From: Mycobacterium dioxanotrophicus
GTDB taxonomy: Bacteria > Actinomycetota > Actinomycetes > Mycobacteriales > Mycobacteriaceae
Assembly (NCBI RefSeq): GCF_002157835.1
Contig: NZ_CP020809.1
Span: 6,138,001 to 6,202,000 of the forward strand
Direction: 5' to 3'
DNA length: 64,000 bases
Shown here: piece by piece, positions 44,285-53,590 of the stretch
How the letters are laid out: each line of letters begins with the position of its first letter
How positions within the stretch are numbered: position 1 is the first letter of the stretch
The notes under the pieces: generated by a model
What the model was told of the DNA's origin: nothing
Databases searched by the model: none
Seen by the model: the letters and a program-made list of their open reading frames with translations, nothing else
Program-made: the position numbers and the translations under genes

Positions 44285-45136
44285 ATGTCCCAGCTGCGCT
44301 ACGAAGTGATGGTCCACGACGGCTTGACCCGCCATCGCCAACAGCGACTGCCCGATGGCAGCCCAATCGTGTCCTCACCCGTATCGTCCACACTCATCCT
44401 CGGCGAGCACGAGGCCGTACTGGTCGACCCTCCGTTCACCCGCGACCAGGTGTTCCGCACCGGCGACTGGATCGAGGACTCGGGCCGCACACTCAAATAC
44501 GTCTACGCGACGCATGGTCACGGGGATCACTGGTTCGGCACCGACCTGCTGCTGCAACGATTCCCCGCGGCGGTGGCTTACGCCACCGAAGGCACCATCG
44601 CGAAGATGCACGAGCAGGCTGCCGACGGCCGCGCTCAGATGTGGGACGTCGACTTCCCCGGCCAAATCCCGCCGAGCCCCGTTGTGTACCAACCCATCCC
44701 TGCCACCGGCCTGGAGTTGGAGGGCGAGCACCTCGTCGCCGTCGAGGTCGGCCACACCGACACCGATGACACCACCGTGCTGCACGTGCCCTCGATCGGG
44801 CTGGTGGTGGCCGGCGACGTCGCCTACAACGGCGTACATCAGTACCTGCTGGAAAGCGACCACGGCGGGATCAAGGCGTGGCTGCAGGCGCTCACCAAGG
44901 TCACGGCACTGCAGCCGCGCGCAGTGGTCGCCGGACACAAGAACAAGGATCTACCCGACGATCCGGCGATCCTCGCCGAGACCCGCGACTATCTGCTCGA
45001 CGCGCAGCGGCTCATCGCCGGAAGCCCCAGTCCCCAAGAGTTTTTCGACTACATGACACGGCTCTATCCGCACCGGCTCAACGTCGGACCGGTCTGGTAC
45101 AGCGCAGTGGCGCTGCTTTCTGGAAAGGAATCCTGA
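44285..45136 (+). CDS. Metallo-beta-lactamase-fold hydrolase (paralog 1)
   Basis: A 283-residue protein with the metal-binding motif THGHGDHWFG and further ligands VGHTDTDD and AGHKNKDLPD. The fold is that of glyoxalase II/lactonase types. It is a paralog of the protein at 46948-47811, which has the same HGHGDHWFG, VAGDVxYNGVHxYL and VGHTDTD elements. GAAGGGAAAC precedes the ATG at 44285. It lies between a hydrolase and a flavin reductase in one operon. Substrate unknown. Confidence 0.85.
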   Translation: MSQLRYEVMVHDGLTRHRQQRLPDGSPIVSSPVSSTLILGEHEAVLVDPPFTRDQVFRTGDWIEDSGRTLKYVYATHGHGDHWFGTDLLLQRFPAAVAYATEGTIAKMHEQAADGRAQMWDVDFPGQIPPSPVVYQPIPATGLELEGEHLVAVEVGHTDTDDTTVLHVPSIGLVVAGDVAYNGVHQYLLESDHGGIKAWLQALTKVTALQPRAVVAGHKNKDLPDDPAILAETRDYLLDAQRLIAGSPSPQEFFDYMTRLYPHRLNVGPVWYSAVALLSGKES

Positions 45137-45137
45137 A

Positions 45138-45860
45138 ATGATCATCGACGCAGACAACCTCGACGCGACGTCGAGTTACAAACTTCTCATCGGCAGCGTG
45201 TTGCCCCGCGCCATCGCCTGGATCAGCACCGCCTCGACCACCGGAGTCGGCAACATCGCGCCGGTGTCCTTCTTCACCGTGGTGGGCCGCATTCCGCCGA
45301 TTCTGTCGGTATCGCTGCAGCCGCGGTCCGACGGCGTCACGCTCAAGGACACCTTCGTCAACATCCGCGACACCGGCGAGTTCGTGGTGAACATCGCGTC
45401 GATCGACCAGGCCGATGCGTTGCACCGGTCGGCGTTCGAATTCGATTCCGGTGTCGATGAATTCGAGGCCCTGGGGCTGACGAAGGCACCGTCGGAGGCC
45501 ATCTCGGCACCCCGCATCGCGGAGGCACCGATCTCCTTCGAATGTGTGGTGGACCGCATCATCCCGATGCCGCCGCTACCCGACCATGTGGTGTGGGGCC
45601 GCGTGAAGCGCATCCACGTGCGCGACGACCTGTACCTCTCCCGCGGACGCATCGACGTCGGCGCGCTCAACGCATTCGGCCGCCTCGCCGCCGAATACAC
45701 CATGGTCAACAACATCTTCACCACCCCGCTGCCCGACGGTCTGGCCCGGCAGCTGGCCTCCCAGCGCGCCGAACGCCTCGACGGCAAGGCAACCGACTAC
45801 TCCCCGATCGACACCACCGACTGGTCACCGTCGGGCGCCACGAAGGCGGCGACGAAATGA
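45138..45860 (+). CDS. Flavin reductase-like FMN-binding protein
   Basis: A 240-residue split-barrel FMN protein (SYKLLIGSVLPRAIAWISTA; GNIAPVSFFTVVGRIPPILSVS; NIRDTGEFVVNIAS). These give reduced flavin to a partner oxygenase or act as small-molecule reductases. One base after the MBL gene, with GGAAAGGAA before ATG at 45138. The stop overlaps the next start (ATGA), showing coupling. Confidence 0.88.
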   Translation: MIIDADNLDATSSYKLLIGSVLPRAIAWISTASTTGVGNIAPVSFFTVVGRIPPILSVSLQPRSDGVTLKDTFVNIRDTGEFVVNIASIDQADALHRSAFEFDSGVDEFEALGLTKAPSEAISAPRIAEAPISFECVVDRIIPMPPLPDHVVWGRVKRIHVRDDLYLSRGRIDVGALNAFGRLAAEYTMVNNIFTTPLPDGLARQLASQRAERLDGKATDYSPIDTTDWSPSGATKAATK

Positions 45861-46951
45861 GCACGCTGCTACTCATCCACGGCTTCCTCGATGACGTCAA
45901 CGTCTGGGACGACCTCGTGTCCGCGCTGCCGGAAGACGTCAACACCATCCGCTATCAGCTGCCGGGTTTCGGGACGCGAACCGAGGATTGGACGCCCGAG
46001 CCGACACTGGCGACCCTCGCGGCCGAGGCCGGGCTTCTTCTCGACGGCGTCGAGGGCCACGCGATCGTGGTGGGCCAGAGTCTCGGGTCGCAGATCGCCG
46101 AACTCGTGGCGACCGCTCGCCCCGAGAAGGTCAGCGGCCTGGTGCTGATCACGCCGGTTCCGCTGGGCGGCACCCGGCTTCCTGACGACGCGTTGATCCC
46201 GTTCCGGTCGTTGGCCGCAGATGCCGCCGCGCAACGCGCCGCCCGGGCCGACCTGTCTCCGACCCTGACTGCCGAGCAGCTCGACCGCTTGACGCGGGCC
46301 GGTGTATCGGCACACCGGGACGTGGTCAGCCGCTACGTCGACGTCTGGAACGACGGTGTCACGGATGCGCCGCCGGTGAGCGCGTTCACGGGTCCCGTGC
46401 TGATCATCCGCGGCGGCGCCGATCCGTTCGTCACCGCTGCACTGGCTGCCGCGATCACGCCGCGCTTCCCGCACGCGCGCGAGCAGATCATCGACGGGGG
46501 TGGGCATTGGGTGCATGTCGAGTACGCCGGTCAGGTCGCAGCGTCCATCACCGAATTCGTGCGGGAGACGGGCTCGGCCGCAGGCTGGCGGCGCGGGTTC
46601 GCCGAGCAGTCCCGTGACACGTTCGCCGCGACCTTCGCCGGCGATGTCGTGCTCGATGCCACCACACTGCCCGACCCGGTCGAGGGCCGGGACCAGGTGG
46701 CCGCGACGCTGGCGGCGGCGAGCTCGATCTACGAGTCGCTGGAGTTCACTGCCGAGGTCCACAGCGGCTCGTCAAGCTATTTGCAGTGGCGAGCAACGGC
46801 TTTCGACAACATGTCGCTGCGCGGCGTGACCATCCTGGATCGCGGGCCCGACGGCCTCATCACCGCGATCGCCATTCATCACCGTCCTCTGGGCGCGGTG
46901 CTGCGGTTCGCATCCGAGATTCGCGATCGTTTGGACGGGACGCAATCATGA
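45857..46951 (+). CDS. Alpha/beta hydrolase fused to SnoaL-like domain
   Basis: A 364-residue fusion. Residues 1-240 are an alpha/beta hydrolase with VVGQSLGSQIAELVA (nucleophile Ser) and DGGGHWVHVEYA (His). Residues 245-360 resemble a SnoaL/NTF2-like domain (RDTFAATFAGDVVLDATTLP; EGRDQVAATLAAASSIYESLEF). This fusion is uncommon. It overlaps the flavin reductase by ATGA and the next MBL gene by ATGA, so one ribosome could translate all three. Substrate unknown. Confidence 0.78.
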   Translation: MSTLLLIHGFLDDVNVWDDLVSALPEDVNTIRYQLPGFGTRTEDWTPEPTLATLAAEAGLLLDGVEGHAIVVGQSLGSQIAELVATARPEKVSGLVLITPVPLGGTRLPDDALIPFRSLAADAAAQRAARADLSPTLTAEQLDRLTRAGVSAHRDVVSRYVDVWNDGVTDAPPVSAFTGPVLIIRGGADPFVTAALAAAITPRFPHAREQIIDGGGHWVHVEYAGQVAASITEFVRETGSAAGWRRGFAEQSRDTFAATFAGDVVLDATTLPDPVEGRDQVAATLAAASSIYESLEFTAEVHSGSSSYLQWRATAFDNMSLRGVTILDRGPDGLITAIAIHHRPLGAVLRFASEIRDRLDGTQS

Positions 46952-47811
46952 CCGCCACCTTGCAGCACCGGGTTCACGTCACCGCCCAGCTTCCGCAGGC
47001 TGGTCGGGGCCCGCTTCCCGACGGCAGCCCGCGGATGTGGTCGCCGACCACCTCGACGCTGATCACGGGAGCGCGCGATGCGCTGCTGGTCGACCCGCCG
47101 CTGACCACCGCGCAGGCGCGCGAAGTCGGCGACTGGGTCGCGGCAGCGGGCCGACGCCTCGCAGGCATCTACGTCACCCATGGTCACGGCGACCACTGGT
47201 TCGGCGCGATCCCGCTGCTGCAGCGGTTCCCGGACGCGGTGGTCTATGCCACTGCGGGTACGGCGCAACACATGGCCGGTCAGAACTCGCCGGAGTTCCG
47301 ATCATCATTCTGGGACAAGGTGTTTCCCGGCGAACTGCCGACCGGTGATGTTGACGTCACCGTCGTCGGCGAGGACGGGTTCGAACTCGACGGGCAATGG
47401 TTGCAACCGATCGAGGTCGGCCACACCGACACCGATGCGACGACGATGCTCCACGCTCCCAGCGCCGGTCTGCTCGTCGCCGGCGACGTCGTCTACAACG
47501 GCGTTCACCTGTATCTCACAGAGTCGGGCGGGGTGTCTGGACTCGACCAATGGTTGGTCGCCTTGGATATCGCCGAGAGCCTGCGACCCGTTGTCGTGAT
47601 CGCCGGCCACAAGGATCCCGATGCAGCCGATGATCCGGCACAGCTCGACGCCACCCGGCGGTACCTGAAGGATGCGCGTAGTCTGCTCGAAACATCCTCT
47701 GGTGCTGAGGATTTCTACGGCACCATGCTGGCGCTGCACCCGGACCGGATCAACCCCGGTGCGCTGTGGGGTGCGGCGATCACCCTGTTCCCGACGAACT
47801 CACGAGGTTGA
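46948..47811 (+). CDS. Metallo-beta-lactamase-fold hydrolase (paralog 2)
   Basis: A 287-residue paralog of the protein at 44285-45136, with THGHGDHWFGAIPLLQRFPD, VGHTDTDATT, VAGDVVYNGVHLYLTE and AGHKDPDAADDP. All metal ligands are retained. Two MBL paralogs in one operon suggest related but distinct substrates, or a duplication in progress. ATG at 46948 overlaps the fusion gene's stop. The next gene starts 1 base after the stop. Confidence 0.85.
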   Translation: MTATLQHRVHVTAQLPQAGRGPLPDGSPRMWSPTTSTLITGARDALLVDPPLTTAQAREVGDWVAAAGRRLAGIYVTHGHGDHWFGAIPLLQRFPDAVVYATAGTAQHMAGQNSPEFRSSFWDKVFPGELPTGDVDVTVVGEDGFELDGQWLQPIEVGHTDTDATTMLHAPSAGLLVAGDVVYNGVHLYLTESGGVSGLDQWLVALDIAESLRPVVVIAGHKDPDAADDPAQLDATRRYLKDARSLLETSSGAEDFYGTMLALHPDRINPGALWGAAITLFPTNSRG

Positions 47812-47812
47812 G

Positions 47813-48532
47813 ATGACGAACGTGGTAGCGGAGGTCCTGGCAGCGCACGGCGGACTGTCCCGGTGGAACGAGTTCTCCCGGGTCGAGGCGACGATCGTGA
47901 CCGCAGGCAAGCTCTGGGGGATCAAAGGTCAGCCGCAGGACGCCACACCACGGCGGATGGCCGTGACGCTCCAGCGGCAGTGGGCCTCGGTAGCCCCGTT
48001 CGGCGCGCCCGACCAGAAGACCGATTTCACCGCCGATCGTGTCGCCATCGAGAAACTCGACGGCCGGGTGGTCGCCGAACTTGCCCACCCCCGTGACTCG
48101 TTCGCCGGTCACCACCTCGACACCCCGTGGACTGCGCTGCAGCGCGCGTATTTCAACGGCTACGCGCTGTGGAACTATCTGACCGCGCCGTTTCTGATGT
48201 CGTTACCGGGCGTCTCCGTCGAGGAGATCGAGCCGGTCACCGATCGGGGCGAGACGTGGTGCGGGTTACGGGTGCGCTATCCGACGAACGTCGCCAGTCA
48301 CAGCCCGGTGGAGGAATTCTATTTCGACTCCGATCACCTGATCCGGCGCCACGACTACCGGGTAGACGTCGCGGGCGGGTTTGCCACCATGCATTACACC
48401 GACGACCTCGTCGAATTCGACGGCATCAAGGTTCCGACGAAACGTCGCGCGTACCGGTGCGATTCGACCGGCAGGCTGCTGCCCGACGAGCTCATGGTCG
48501 CCATCGATCTGAGCGACATCCGGTTCAGCTGA
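47813..48532 (+). CDS. Conserved hypothetical, lipoprotein-sorting-like fold
   Basis: A 239-residue protein: VVAEVLAAHGGLSRWNEFSR, then PTNVASHSPVEEFYFDSDHLIRRHDYRVDV and YTDDLVEFDGIKVPTKRRAY. The antiparallel beta pattern and the two 'DG...P' turns resemble the LolA/outer-membrane lipoprotein-sorting fold, but without a signal peptide. It is the last gene of the operon starting at 43368; function unknown. Confidence 0.7.
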   Translation: MTNVVAEVLAAHGGLSRWNEFSRVEATIVTAGKLWGIKGQPQDATPRRMAVTLQRQWASVAPFGAPDQKTDFTADRVAIEKLDGRVVAELAHPRDSFAGHHLDTPWTALQRAYFNGYALWNYLTAPFLMSLPGVSVEEIEPVTDRGETWCGLRVRYPTNVASHSPVEEFYFDSDHLIRRHDYRVDVAGGFATMHYTDDLVEFDGIKVPTKRRAYRCDSTGRLLPDELMVAIDLSDIRFS

Positions 48533-48581
48533 GCGACGCACACCCCGATCGCGCCGTACCGGGCGACCGGGGGGCCAGAGC

Positions 48582-49037
48582 TCACTTCGTTCCGCGGTGC
48601 CACGCAGGGTCATAGACCGAGGCCAGCCGAGCCAGTGTCAGTGCACCCAGGAGCAATCCGAAATCGCGCAGGGCGACGTCGTAGAAGCCCGGGTAACTCA
48701 CCAGGTTGACGATGATCCCGGCGAGCCACGCTGCCACGACGTACGCCGCGTACCGCGGCTTGATGGCCACCGCGACGCCCGCCACGATCTCGATCACGCC
48801 GACGACGAGCATCGTCGGATGTGCGCCGATCGGGCTGAGCGCGACGATCCATGGGGCGAGATAGCCGTCCCAGTTCGCCAGGACGCCGAAGAACTTGTCG
48901 AGGCCGAACACTATGGGCAGCACGGTGAATCCAATGCGCAGCAGTAGGTACGCCCCATAGGCCGGGTCGGTGCGGACCCGCTGAAGTGTGTCGGACTGGC
49001 TCATCCCGTCGGCCATGTGCGCGTTCCAGGTGGTCAT
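48582..49037 (-). CDS. DoxX/DUF417-like membrane protein
   Basis: A 151-residue protein with four hydrophobic helices (LLLRIGFTVLPIVFGLDKFFG; PTMLVVGVIEIVAGVAVAIK; YAAYVVAAWLAGIIVNLVSY; VALRDFGLLLGALTLARLAS), which is the DoxX pattern. DoxX-type proteins are linked to oxidative stress and quinone chemistry. ATG at 49037, with AAGGAGTGGTC, is used. It is divergent from the SufR-like regulator at 49129, which probably controls it. Confidence 0.78.
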   Translation of the reverse strand: MTTWNAHMADGMSQSDTLQRVRTDPAYGAYLLLRIGFTVLPIVFGLDKFFGVLANWDGYLAPWIVALSPIGAHPTMLVVGVIEIVAGVAVAIKPRYAAYVVAAWLAGIIVNLVSYPGFYDVALRDFGLLLGALTLARLASVYDPAWHRGTK

Positions 49038-49128
49038 GACCACTCCTTTCTAAAACCAATTATTGATGTTTATAGACTCGACCTGCGATGACGGTTTTGT
49101 CAATGATCTTTGGTGTTAGAATTGGGGC

Positions 49129-49815
49129 GTGTTTCCCCGGTCCGCCGAACCCGCGGCCATGTCCGCGATGAGCGTCCTCGACGACCCGCTGCGTCGCGAG
49201 CTGTACCAGCTGGTGGCCGACAGTGGCGAGCCGGTGTCGCGCGAGGACGCGGCGTCGGCCGTGGGGATCGGGCGCACCCTGGCTGCCTACCACCTCGACA
49301 AGCTCGCCGATGCCGAGCTGCTCGCGATCACCTATCAACGGCCCGACGGTCGCAGCGGCCCCGGCGCCGGCCGGCCGGCCAAGCTGTACGGCCTCGCCGA
49401 ACGCGAGTTCGCTGTCAGCGTGCCGCCCCGCGACTACCTGTTGCTGGCCGCAATCCTCGTCGCGGCGATCGAACAAGACACCGACGGCAGCGTCCGGGCA
49501 GTGGTCGCCCACGCCGCCCGCGAAGCGGGGTCGGAGGCGGCCCGGCAGGCTGACGGCGATCTGGTCGCAGCGCTGCGCGACTGTGGCTACCTTCCCCGCA
49601 CCGACGGTGACGGCGATATCTCCCTGCGGAACTGCCCTTTTCACGCCATCGCCAGAGACCACCTCAACGTGGTGTGCGGTTTGAACCTTGAGCTGATCAA
49701 CGGAGCGATTGCCGGCAGCTCGTCGAATGACGCACGGGCAGCGCTGAATCCGCGCCCTGGGCACTGCTGCGTCGAGCTGCACGACGTCATCCCCGTCGAA
49801 CCGAGCCGAACGTGA
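49129..49815 (+). CDS. ArsR/SufR-like iron-sulfur regulator
   Basis: A 228-residue winged-helix protein: SVLDDPLRRELYQLVADSGE, REDAASAVGIGRTLAAYHLDKLADAELLA and PGAGRPAKLYGLA. The C-terminal part has four cysteines in SufR-like positions, LRNCPFHAIARDHLNVVCG and PGHCCVEL, likely binding a Fe-S cluster for sensing O2 or NO. GTG at 49129 has TAGAAT just 6-7 bases upstream, so it is probably a leaderless mRNA. It is divergent from the DoxX gene, a typical regulator-target pair. Confidence 0.82.
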   Translation: MFPRSAEPAAMSAMSVLDDPLRRELYQLVADSGEPVSREDAASAVGIGRTLAAYHLDKLADAELLAITYQRPDGRSGPGAGRPAKLYGLAEREFAVSVPPRDYLLLAAILVAAIEQDTDGSVRAVVAHAAREAGSEAARQADGDLVAALRDCGYLPRTDGDGDISLRNCPFHAIARDHLNVVCGLNLELINGAIAGSSSNDARAALNPRPGHCCVELHDVIPVEPSRT

Positions 49816-49819
49816 AACC

Positions 49820-50041
49820 GTGACAACAGATATGCACGACATCGAGATGATCGACTTCGAATTGTGGGTCATCTCGGTGATTCGGGCGGCGTGCCGCCGC
49901 GACAGCGTGCGCCTGCCCAACATCGCCCGGGCCGACGAGCTACTCGATGAGCGATTGTCACTGGCGCACCCGCCGACACAGTGCCCCACCGGACCCACGG
50001 TAAGAGACAGAACCTCCCAGCATCGAAGAAAACGCTCATAG
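49820..50041 (+). CDS. Small hypothetical protein
   Basis: A 73-residue frame, 4 bases after the SufR-like gene. It reads MHDIEMIDFELWVISVIRAA then VRLPNIARADELLDERLSLA, a pattern (helix, then 'ADELLDER') found in short mycobacterial proteins of unknown function. Codon usage is in keeping with coding. Start GTG at 49820 or ATG at 49832. Low confidence. Confidence 0.5.
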   Translation: MTTDMHDIEMIDFELWVISVIRAACRRDSVRLPNIARADELLDERLSLAHPPTQCPTGPTVRDRTSQHRRKRS

Positions 50042-50134
50042 CCGACGGGCAGATCAGGGCGCGACGATTGTTGAACAGGTCGACGTGCCGGAAGTGACCG
50101 CACTACTGTCCACAGTGGATTCCTGGAGGCAATC

Positions 50135-51157
50135 ATGAGCTCACCGATAGCGGATCTCGATCTGCGGATCCCGGTGATCGCCGCGCCGATGGCGGGCGGA
50201 CCCACCACACCGGCCATGGTCATCGCCGCGCACAGCGCAGGCAGCTTCGGTTTCCTGGCCGCCGGTTACAAGACGCCCGAGGCCGTCGAGGCAGAGTTAC
50301 ACACTATGCGCGACGCCGGAATACCCTTCGGCGTCAACGTCTTCGCACCCAACCCCGTACCGATCTCGGCTGAGCGTTACGCCGAGTACGCGCAGGCGAT
50401 GCAGCGTGAGGCCGACCGGTTCGGGCTCACGCTGCCCGACGCCCCGAACGACAGTGACGACCACTTCGCCGCCAAGGTCGACCTGCTGGGCGCCAATCCG
50501 GTCCCGCTGGTCAGCTTCACCTTCGGCATACCCCCACAAGACGTGATCCGCAGCCTGCAGCAGGCGGGCAGCGCCGTCGTACAGACAGTGACGTCGCGGG
50601 CCGAAGCGGAGGCGGCTGCGGCCGCAGGCGTCGACGCCCTCGCGGTGCAGGCCAGCGTGGCAGGCGGGCACTCGGGGACGCTCACCCCGGACAGTCCGCC
50701 GCAGGCCCTGCCCATCGGTGAGTTGGTCGCGCAGATCACCTCGGCCGTCAGGCTGCCGGTCATCGCCGCGGGCGGTGTCGGCACCGCTGCCGATGTGGCC
50801 GGCGCGCTGCAGGCCGGTGCCGAGGCGGTGGCCGTGGGTACGGTGCTGCTGCTCGCCGACGAGAGCGGTGCGTCAGCGACCCATCAAGCGGCTCTTGAGG
50901 ATCCCGAGCGCACCGAAACCGTTGTCACCAAAGCGTTCACCGGCCGTCCGGCCCGCGGACTGCGCAACCGGTTCATCGACGCCTATGAAGCCTCGGCCCC
51001 GTTGGGCTACCCGGCGATCCACTTCCTCACCAGCCCGTTGCGCAAGGCCGCCGCGGCCGCCGGTGAACCGGAGCTCGTGCACCTGTGGGCCGGCACCGGA
51101 TACCGGCATGCGCGCCGTGCGCCCACCGCCAGGATTCTGACAGCGCTGGCGCCCTGA
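50135..51157 (+). CDS. Nitronate monooxygenase (2-nitropropane dioxygenase)-like flavoprotein
   Basis: A 340-residue TIM-barrel FMN enzyme: RIPVIAAPMAGGPTTPAM at the start, VDALAVQASVAGGHSGTL with the catalytic-type His, and PVIAAGGVGTAADVAGALQAGAEAVAVGT, the FMN-phosphate loop. It oxidises alkyl nitronates (such as propionate-3-nitronate) or similar. ATG at 50135 has TGGAGG 8 bases upstream. It stands alone. Confidence 0.9.
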   Translation: MSSPIADLDLRIPVIAAPMAGGPTTPAMVIAAHSAGSFGFLAAGYKTPEAVEAELHTMRDAGIPFGVNVFAPNPVPISAERYAEYAQAMQREADRFGLTLPDAPNDSDDHFAAKVDLLGANPVPLVSFTFGIPPQDVIRSLQQAGSAVVQTVTSRAEAEAAAAAGVDALAVQASVAGGHSGTLTPDSPPQALPIGELVAQITSAVRLPVIAAGGVGTAADVAGALQAGAEAVAVGTVLLLADESGASATHQAALEDPERTETVVTKAFTGRPARGLRNRFIDAYEASAPLGYPAIHFLTSPLRKAAAAAGEPELVHLWAGTGYRHARRAPTARILTALAP

Positions 51158-51338
51158 CCGAGGCCAGTTCTCGAAGGTGTTGTGCCGAGGATTGAGGTCA
51201 ACATGCGGCTTGTCCTATTTGCCGCAATCCTCGGCGTAGTGCTCGGCACAGCTCGTCGCGCCCGATGACGTGACGAACCCAGGCCTCCCCTGCCAGAGTG
51301 GACACATTCCTTGGTCCGCCGACGACAGGAGACCCACC

Positions 51339-52352
51339 ATGGCCACGCACCGCGCAGTCCACGTCGACACCGCAGGCGCCCCGCTGAAGCTGGCCGACGT
51401 CGAGACCACGTCCCCACCACCGGGCCAGGTCCGCATCGATGTGCGGGCATGCGGTGTGTGCGGCACCGATCGCGAGTTCGTCAGCGGCCACTTCCCGGCG
51501 ATGACCTGGCCGCTGACGCCCGGGCACGAAATCGCGGGAACCATCGCCGAAATCGGCAGCAGCGTCGAGGAATTCGGTGTCGGCGACTCGGTTGCCGTCG
51601 GTTGGTTCGGCGGCAACTGCAATCACTGCGCGCAGTGCCGCAAGGGCCAGTTCATGCACTGTCTCAACGGTCAGGTTCCCAGCTGGCAGTACCCGGGCGG
51701 CTACGCCGCGTCGGTGACGGTCCCCGCCACCGCACTCGCCCGGATCCCCGCCGGGCTGTCCTTCACCGAAGCAGCGCCGATGGGGTGCGCGGGCGTGACG
51801 ACGTTCCAGGCGCTGCGGACCAGCGTGGCCGTGGCCGGTGACCGGGTGGCCGTCCTCGGCGTGGGTGGGCTCGGCCACCTGGGTATCCAGTTCTCTCGCG
51901 CCATGGGATTCGAGACCGTCGCCATCGCACGGGGCGCCGACAAGGCAGCCGATGCCGAACGATTCGGCGCGCACCACTACATCGACTCCACGGCCGGCCC
52001 CGTCAGCGAGGCGCTGCAGAAGCTCGGCGGCGTGAGCGTCGTGCTGGCCACCGCCGCTAATTCCGATGCGATCGGCCAGACGATCGGCGGCCTGGCGCCC
52101 CAGGGCGAACTCATCGTGATCGGGGTGTCCGCCGACCCGCTGCCGATCAGTCCGCTGCACCTGATCACCCCGGCGCTGCGGGTGACCGGTCACCCGTCGG
52201 GCACGGCATCGCAGATCGAGGACACCATGCATTTCGCGCTGCTCAACAATGTCCGGGCCCAGATCCAGGAATTTCCGCTGGAAAACGCGGCGGACGCCTA
52301 CGCCGCGATGGCCGAGGGGCGGGCCCGTTATCGGGGAGTTCTCACGATCTGA
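51339..52352 (+). CDS. Zinc-dependent alcohol dehydrogenase
   Basis: A 337-residue MDR dehydrogenase with catalytic zinc ligands C41 (ACGVCGTD), H63-E64 (TPGHEIAG) and structural zinc C94, C97, C100, C108 (GGNCNHCAQCRKGQFMHC). The Rossmann motif is VAVLGVGGLGHLGIQFS. It most resembles primary-alcohol/cinnamyl-type enzymes. ATG at 51339 has CAGGAG 8 bases before. Substrate unknown. Confidence 0.92.
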   Translation: MATHRAVHVDTAGAPLKLADVETTSPPPGQVRIDVRACGVCGTDREFVSGHFPAMTWPLTPGHEIAGTIAEIGSSVEEFGVGDSVAVGWFGGNCNHCAQCRKGQFMHCLNGQVPSWQYPGGYAASVTVPATALARIPAGLSFTEAAPMGCAGVTTFQALRTSVAVAGDRVAVLGVGGLGHLGIQFSRAMGFETVAIARGADKAADAERFGAHHYIDSTAGPVSEALQKLGGVSVVLATAANSDAIGQTIGGLAPQGELIVIGVSADPLPISPLHLITPALRVTGHPSGTASQIEDTMHFALLNNVRAQIQEFPLENAADAYAAMAEGRARYRGVLTI

Positions 52353-52432
52353 GAAGCGTGTGAGGCTTTGCCTTTCAGCTGCAAGATAATTGGACGTGGT
52401 CTGCGGGGCCGCATCGGGCACATCATGGGGCA

Positions 52433-53590
52433 ATGCCGAAACACCCCTGGGCGCAGATCGTTCGAACTGCCGCCGTGCTGGGCGCGGCGATGGGCATCGG
52501 GCGCTTCGCGTACACGCCGATCCTGCCGTTGATGACCGCACATGCTCAGTTGTCCCCGCAGGCAGCCGGACAGTTGGCCACCGCCAACTATGTGGGCTAC
52601 CTACTCGGCGCGCTCGCCGGGACGTTCTCGCCCCGGCTGGCCCGATCGGTGTCCGCCTGCCGAGCGTCGCTGCTGGTGCTGGTGGCGAGCCTGGTGGCAA
52701 TGGCGTTGACCACCAACGTCATTGCCTGGGCGGCGCTGCGCACGGTGGCCGGTTTCGCCAGCGCGCTGGTGTTCGTCATCGCCGTCAACACGCTACTGGA
52801 CCGGTTGCACGACCATCCGGCTCATCTGGCGGGCTGGGCCTTCGGTGGTGTCGGGGTCGGTATAGCAGCCTCGGCTGTGCTGGTGTTCGCGCTGCCCGCA
52901 TCGGCGGACTGGCGGGCTGCGTGGTGGGCGGCTGCGGCGTTGGCCGCGCTGTTGAGCGTCTCGGCCTGGTTCATGCCGGCCGCGACGCACACGACTTCCG
53001 CGACGACGAAAACCCCGGTAGACCAACACAAGAAGCGGCACACGCCATTTGCCCTGCTGCTCACCAGCTACACCCTCGAAGGGGTGGGTTACATCATCGC
53101 CGGGACGTTCTTGGTCGCCGCCGTCGCGCAGCATTCCCCGGGACGGCTCGGCAACGGGACCTGGCTGCTGGTCGGTCTGGCGGTGATCCCGTCGGCGGTG
53201 TTGTGGGCCCGGCTGAGCTCGCGCTATTCGCACCCCGTGCTGCTCACCGCGGCGCTCATGCTGCAGGCCGCCGGAATAGCGCTGGCCTGCACCGGTTCCG
53301 GCAGTGCCGCGCTCGTCGGGGCAATCCTGTTCGGCGGCACGTTCATCGGCGTCAGTGTCCTGGCGCTGGCGGCCGGGCGGCTGCTGCAGTTCCCGGGCGC
53401 CGTCGCGTTGCTGACAGTGGGCTATTCGATCGGTCAGATCGTCGGCCCTGTCGCGGTGTCACCGTTGCTGCACAGTGGGTTTCAGCTCGCGTTGGTCGCC
53501 GGGTCGGTCATCGTCGTGCTGGCCGCCCTGACCGCGACCGCGATGGGGATCGTCGGGCGGCAGCCACACGCCGTCGCCGTGAACGCCTAA
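52433..53590 (+). CDS. MFS transporter, YbfB/YjiJ-like
   Basis: A 385-residue, twelve-helix permease, starting with MGIGRFAYTPILPLMTAHAQL, the typical GIGRFAYTP signature of the YbfB/YjiJ group. The central linker is short. It may export or import small acids. It converges on a LysR gene that overlaps its last 132 bases on the opposite strand. Confidence 0.88.
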   Translation: MPKHPWAQIVRTAAVLGAAMGIGRFAYTPILPLMTAHAQLSPQAAGQLATANYVGYLLGALAGTFSPRLARSVSACRASLLVLVASLVAMALTTNVIAWAALRTVAGFASALVFVIAVNTLLDRLHDHPAHLAGWAFGGVGVGIAASAVLVFALPASADWRAAWWAAAALAALLSVSAWFMPAATHTTSATTKTPVDQHKKRHTPFALLLTSYTLEGVGYIIAGTFLVAAVAQHSPGRLGNGTWLLVGLAVIPSAVLWARLSSRYSHPVLLTAALMLQAAGIALACTGSGSAALVGAILFGGTFIGVSVLALAAGRLLQFPGAVALLTVGYSIGQIVGPVAVSPLLHSGFQLALVAGSVIVVLAALTATAMGIVGRQPHAVAVNA

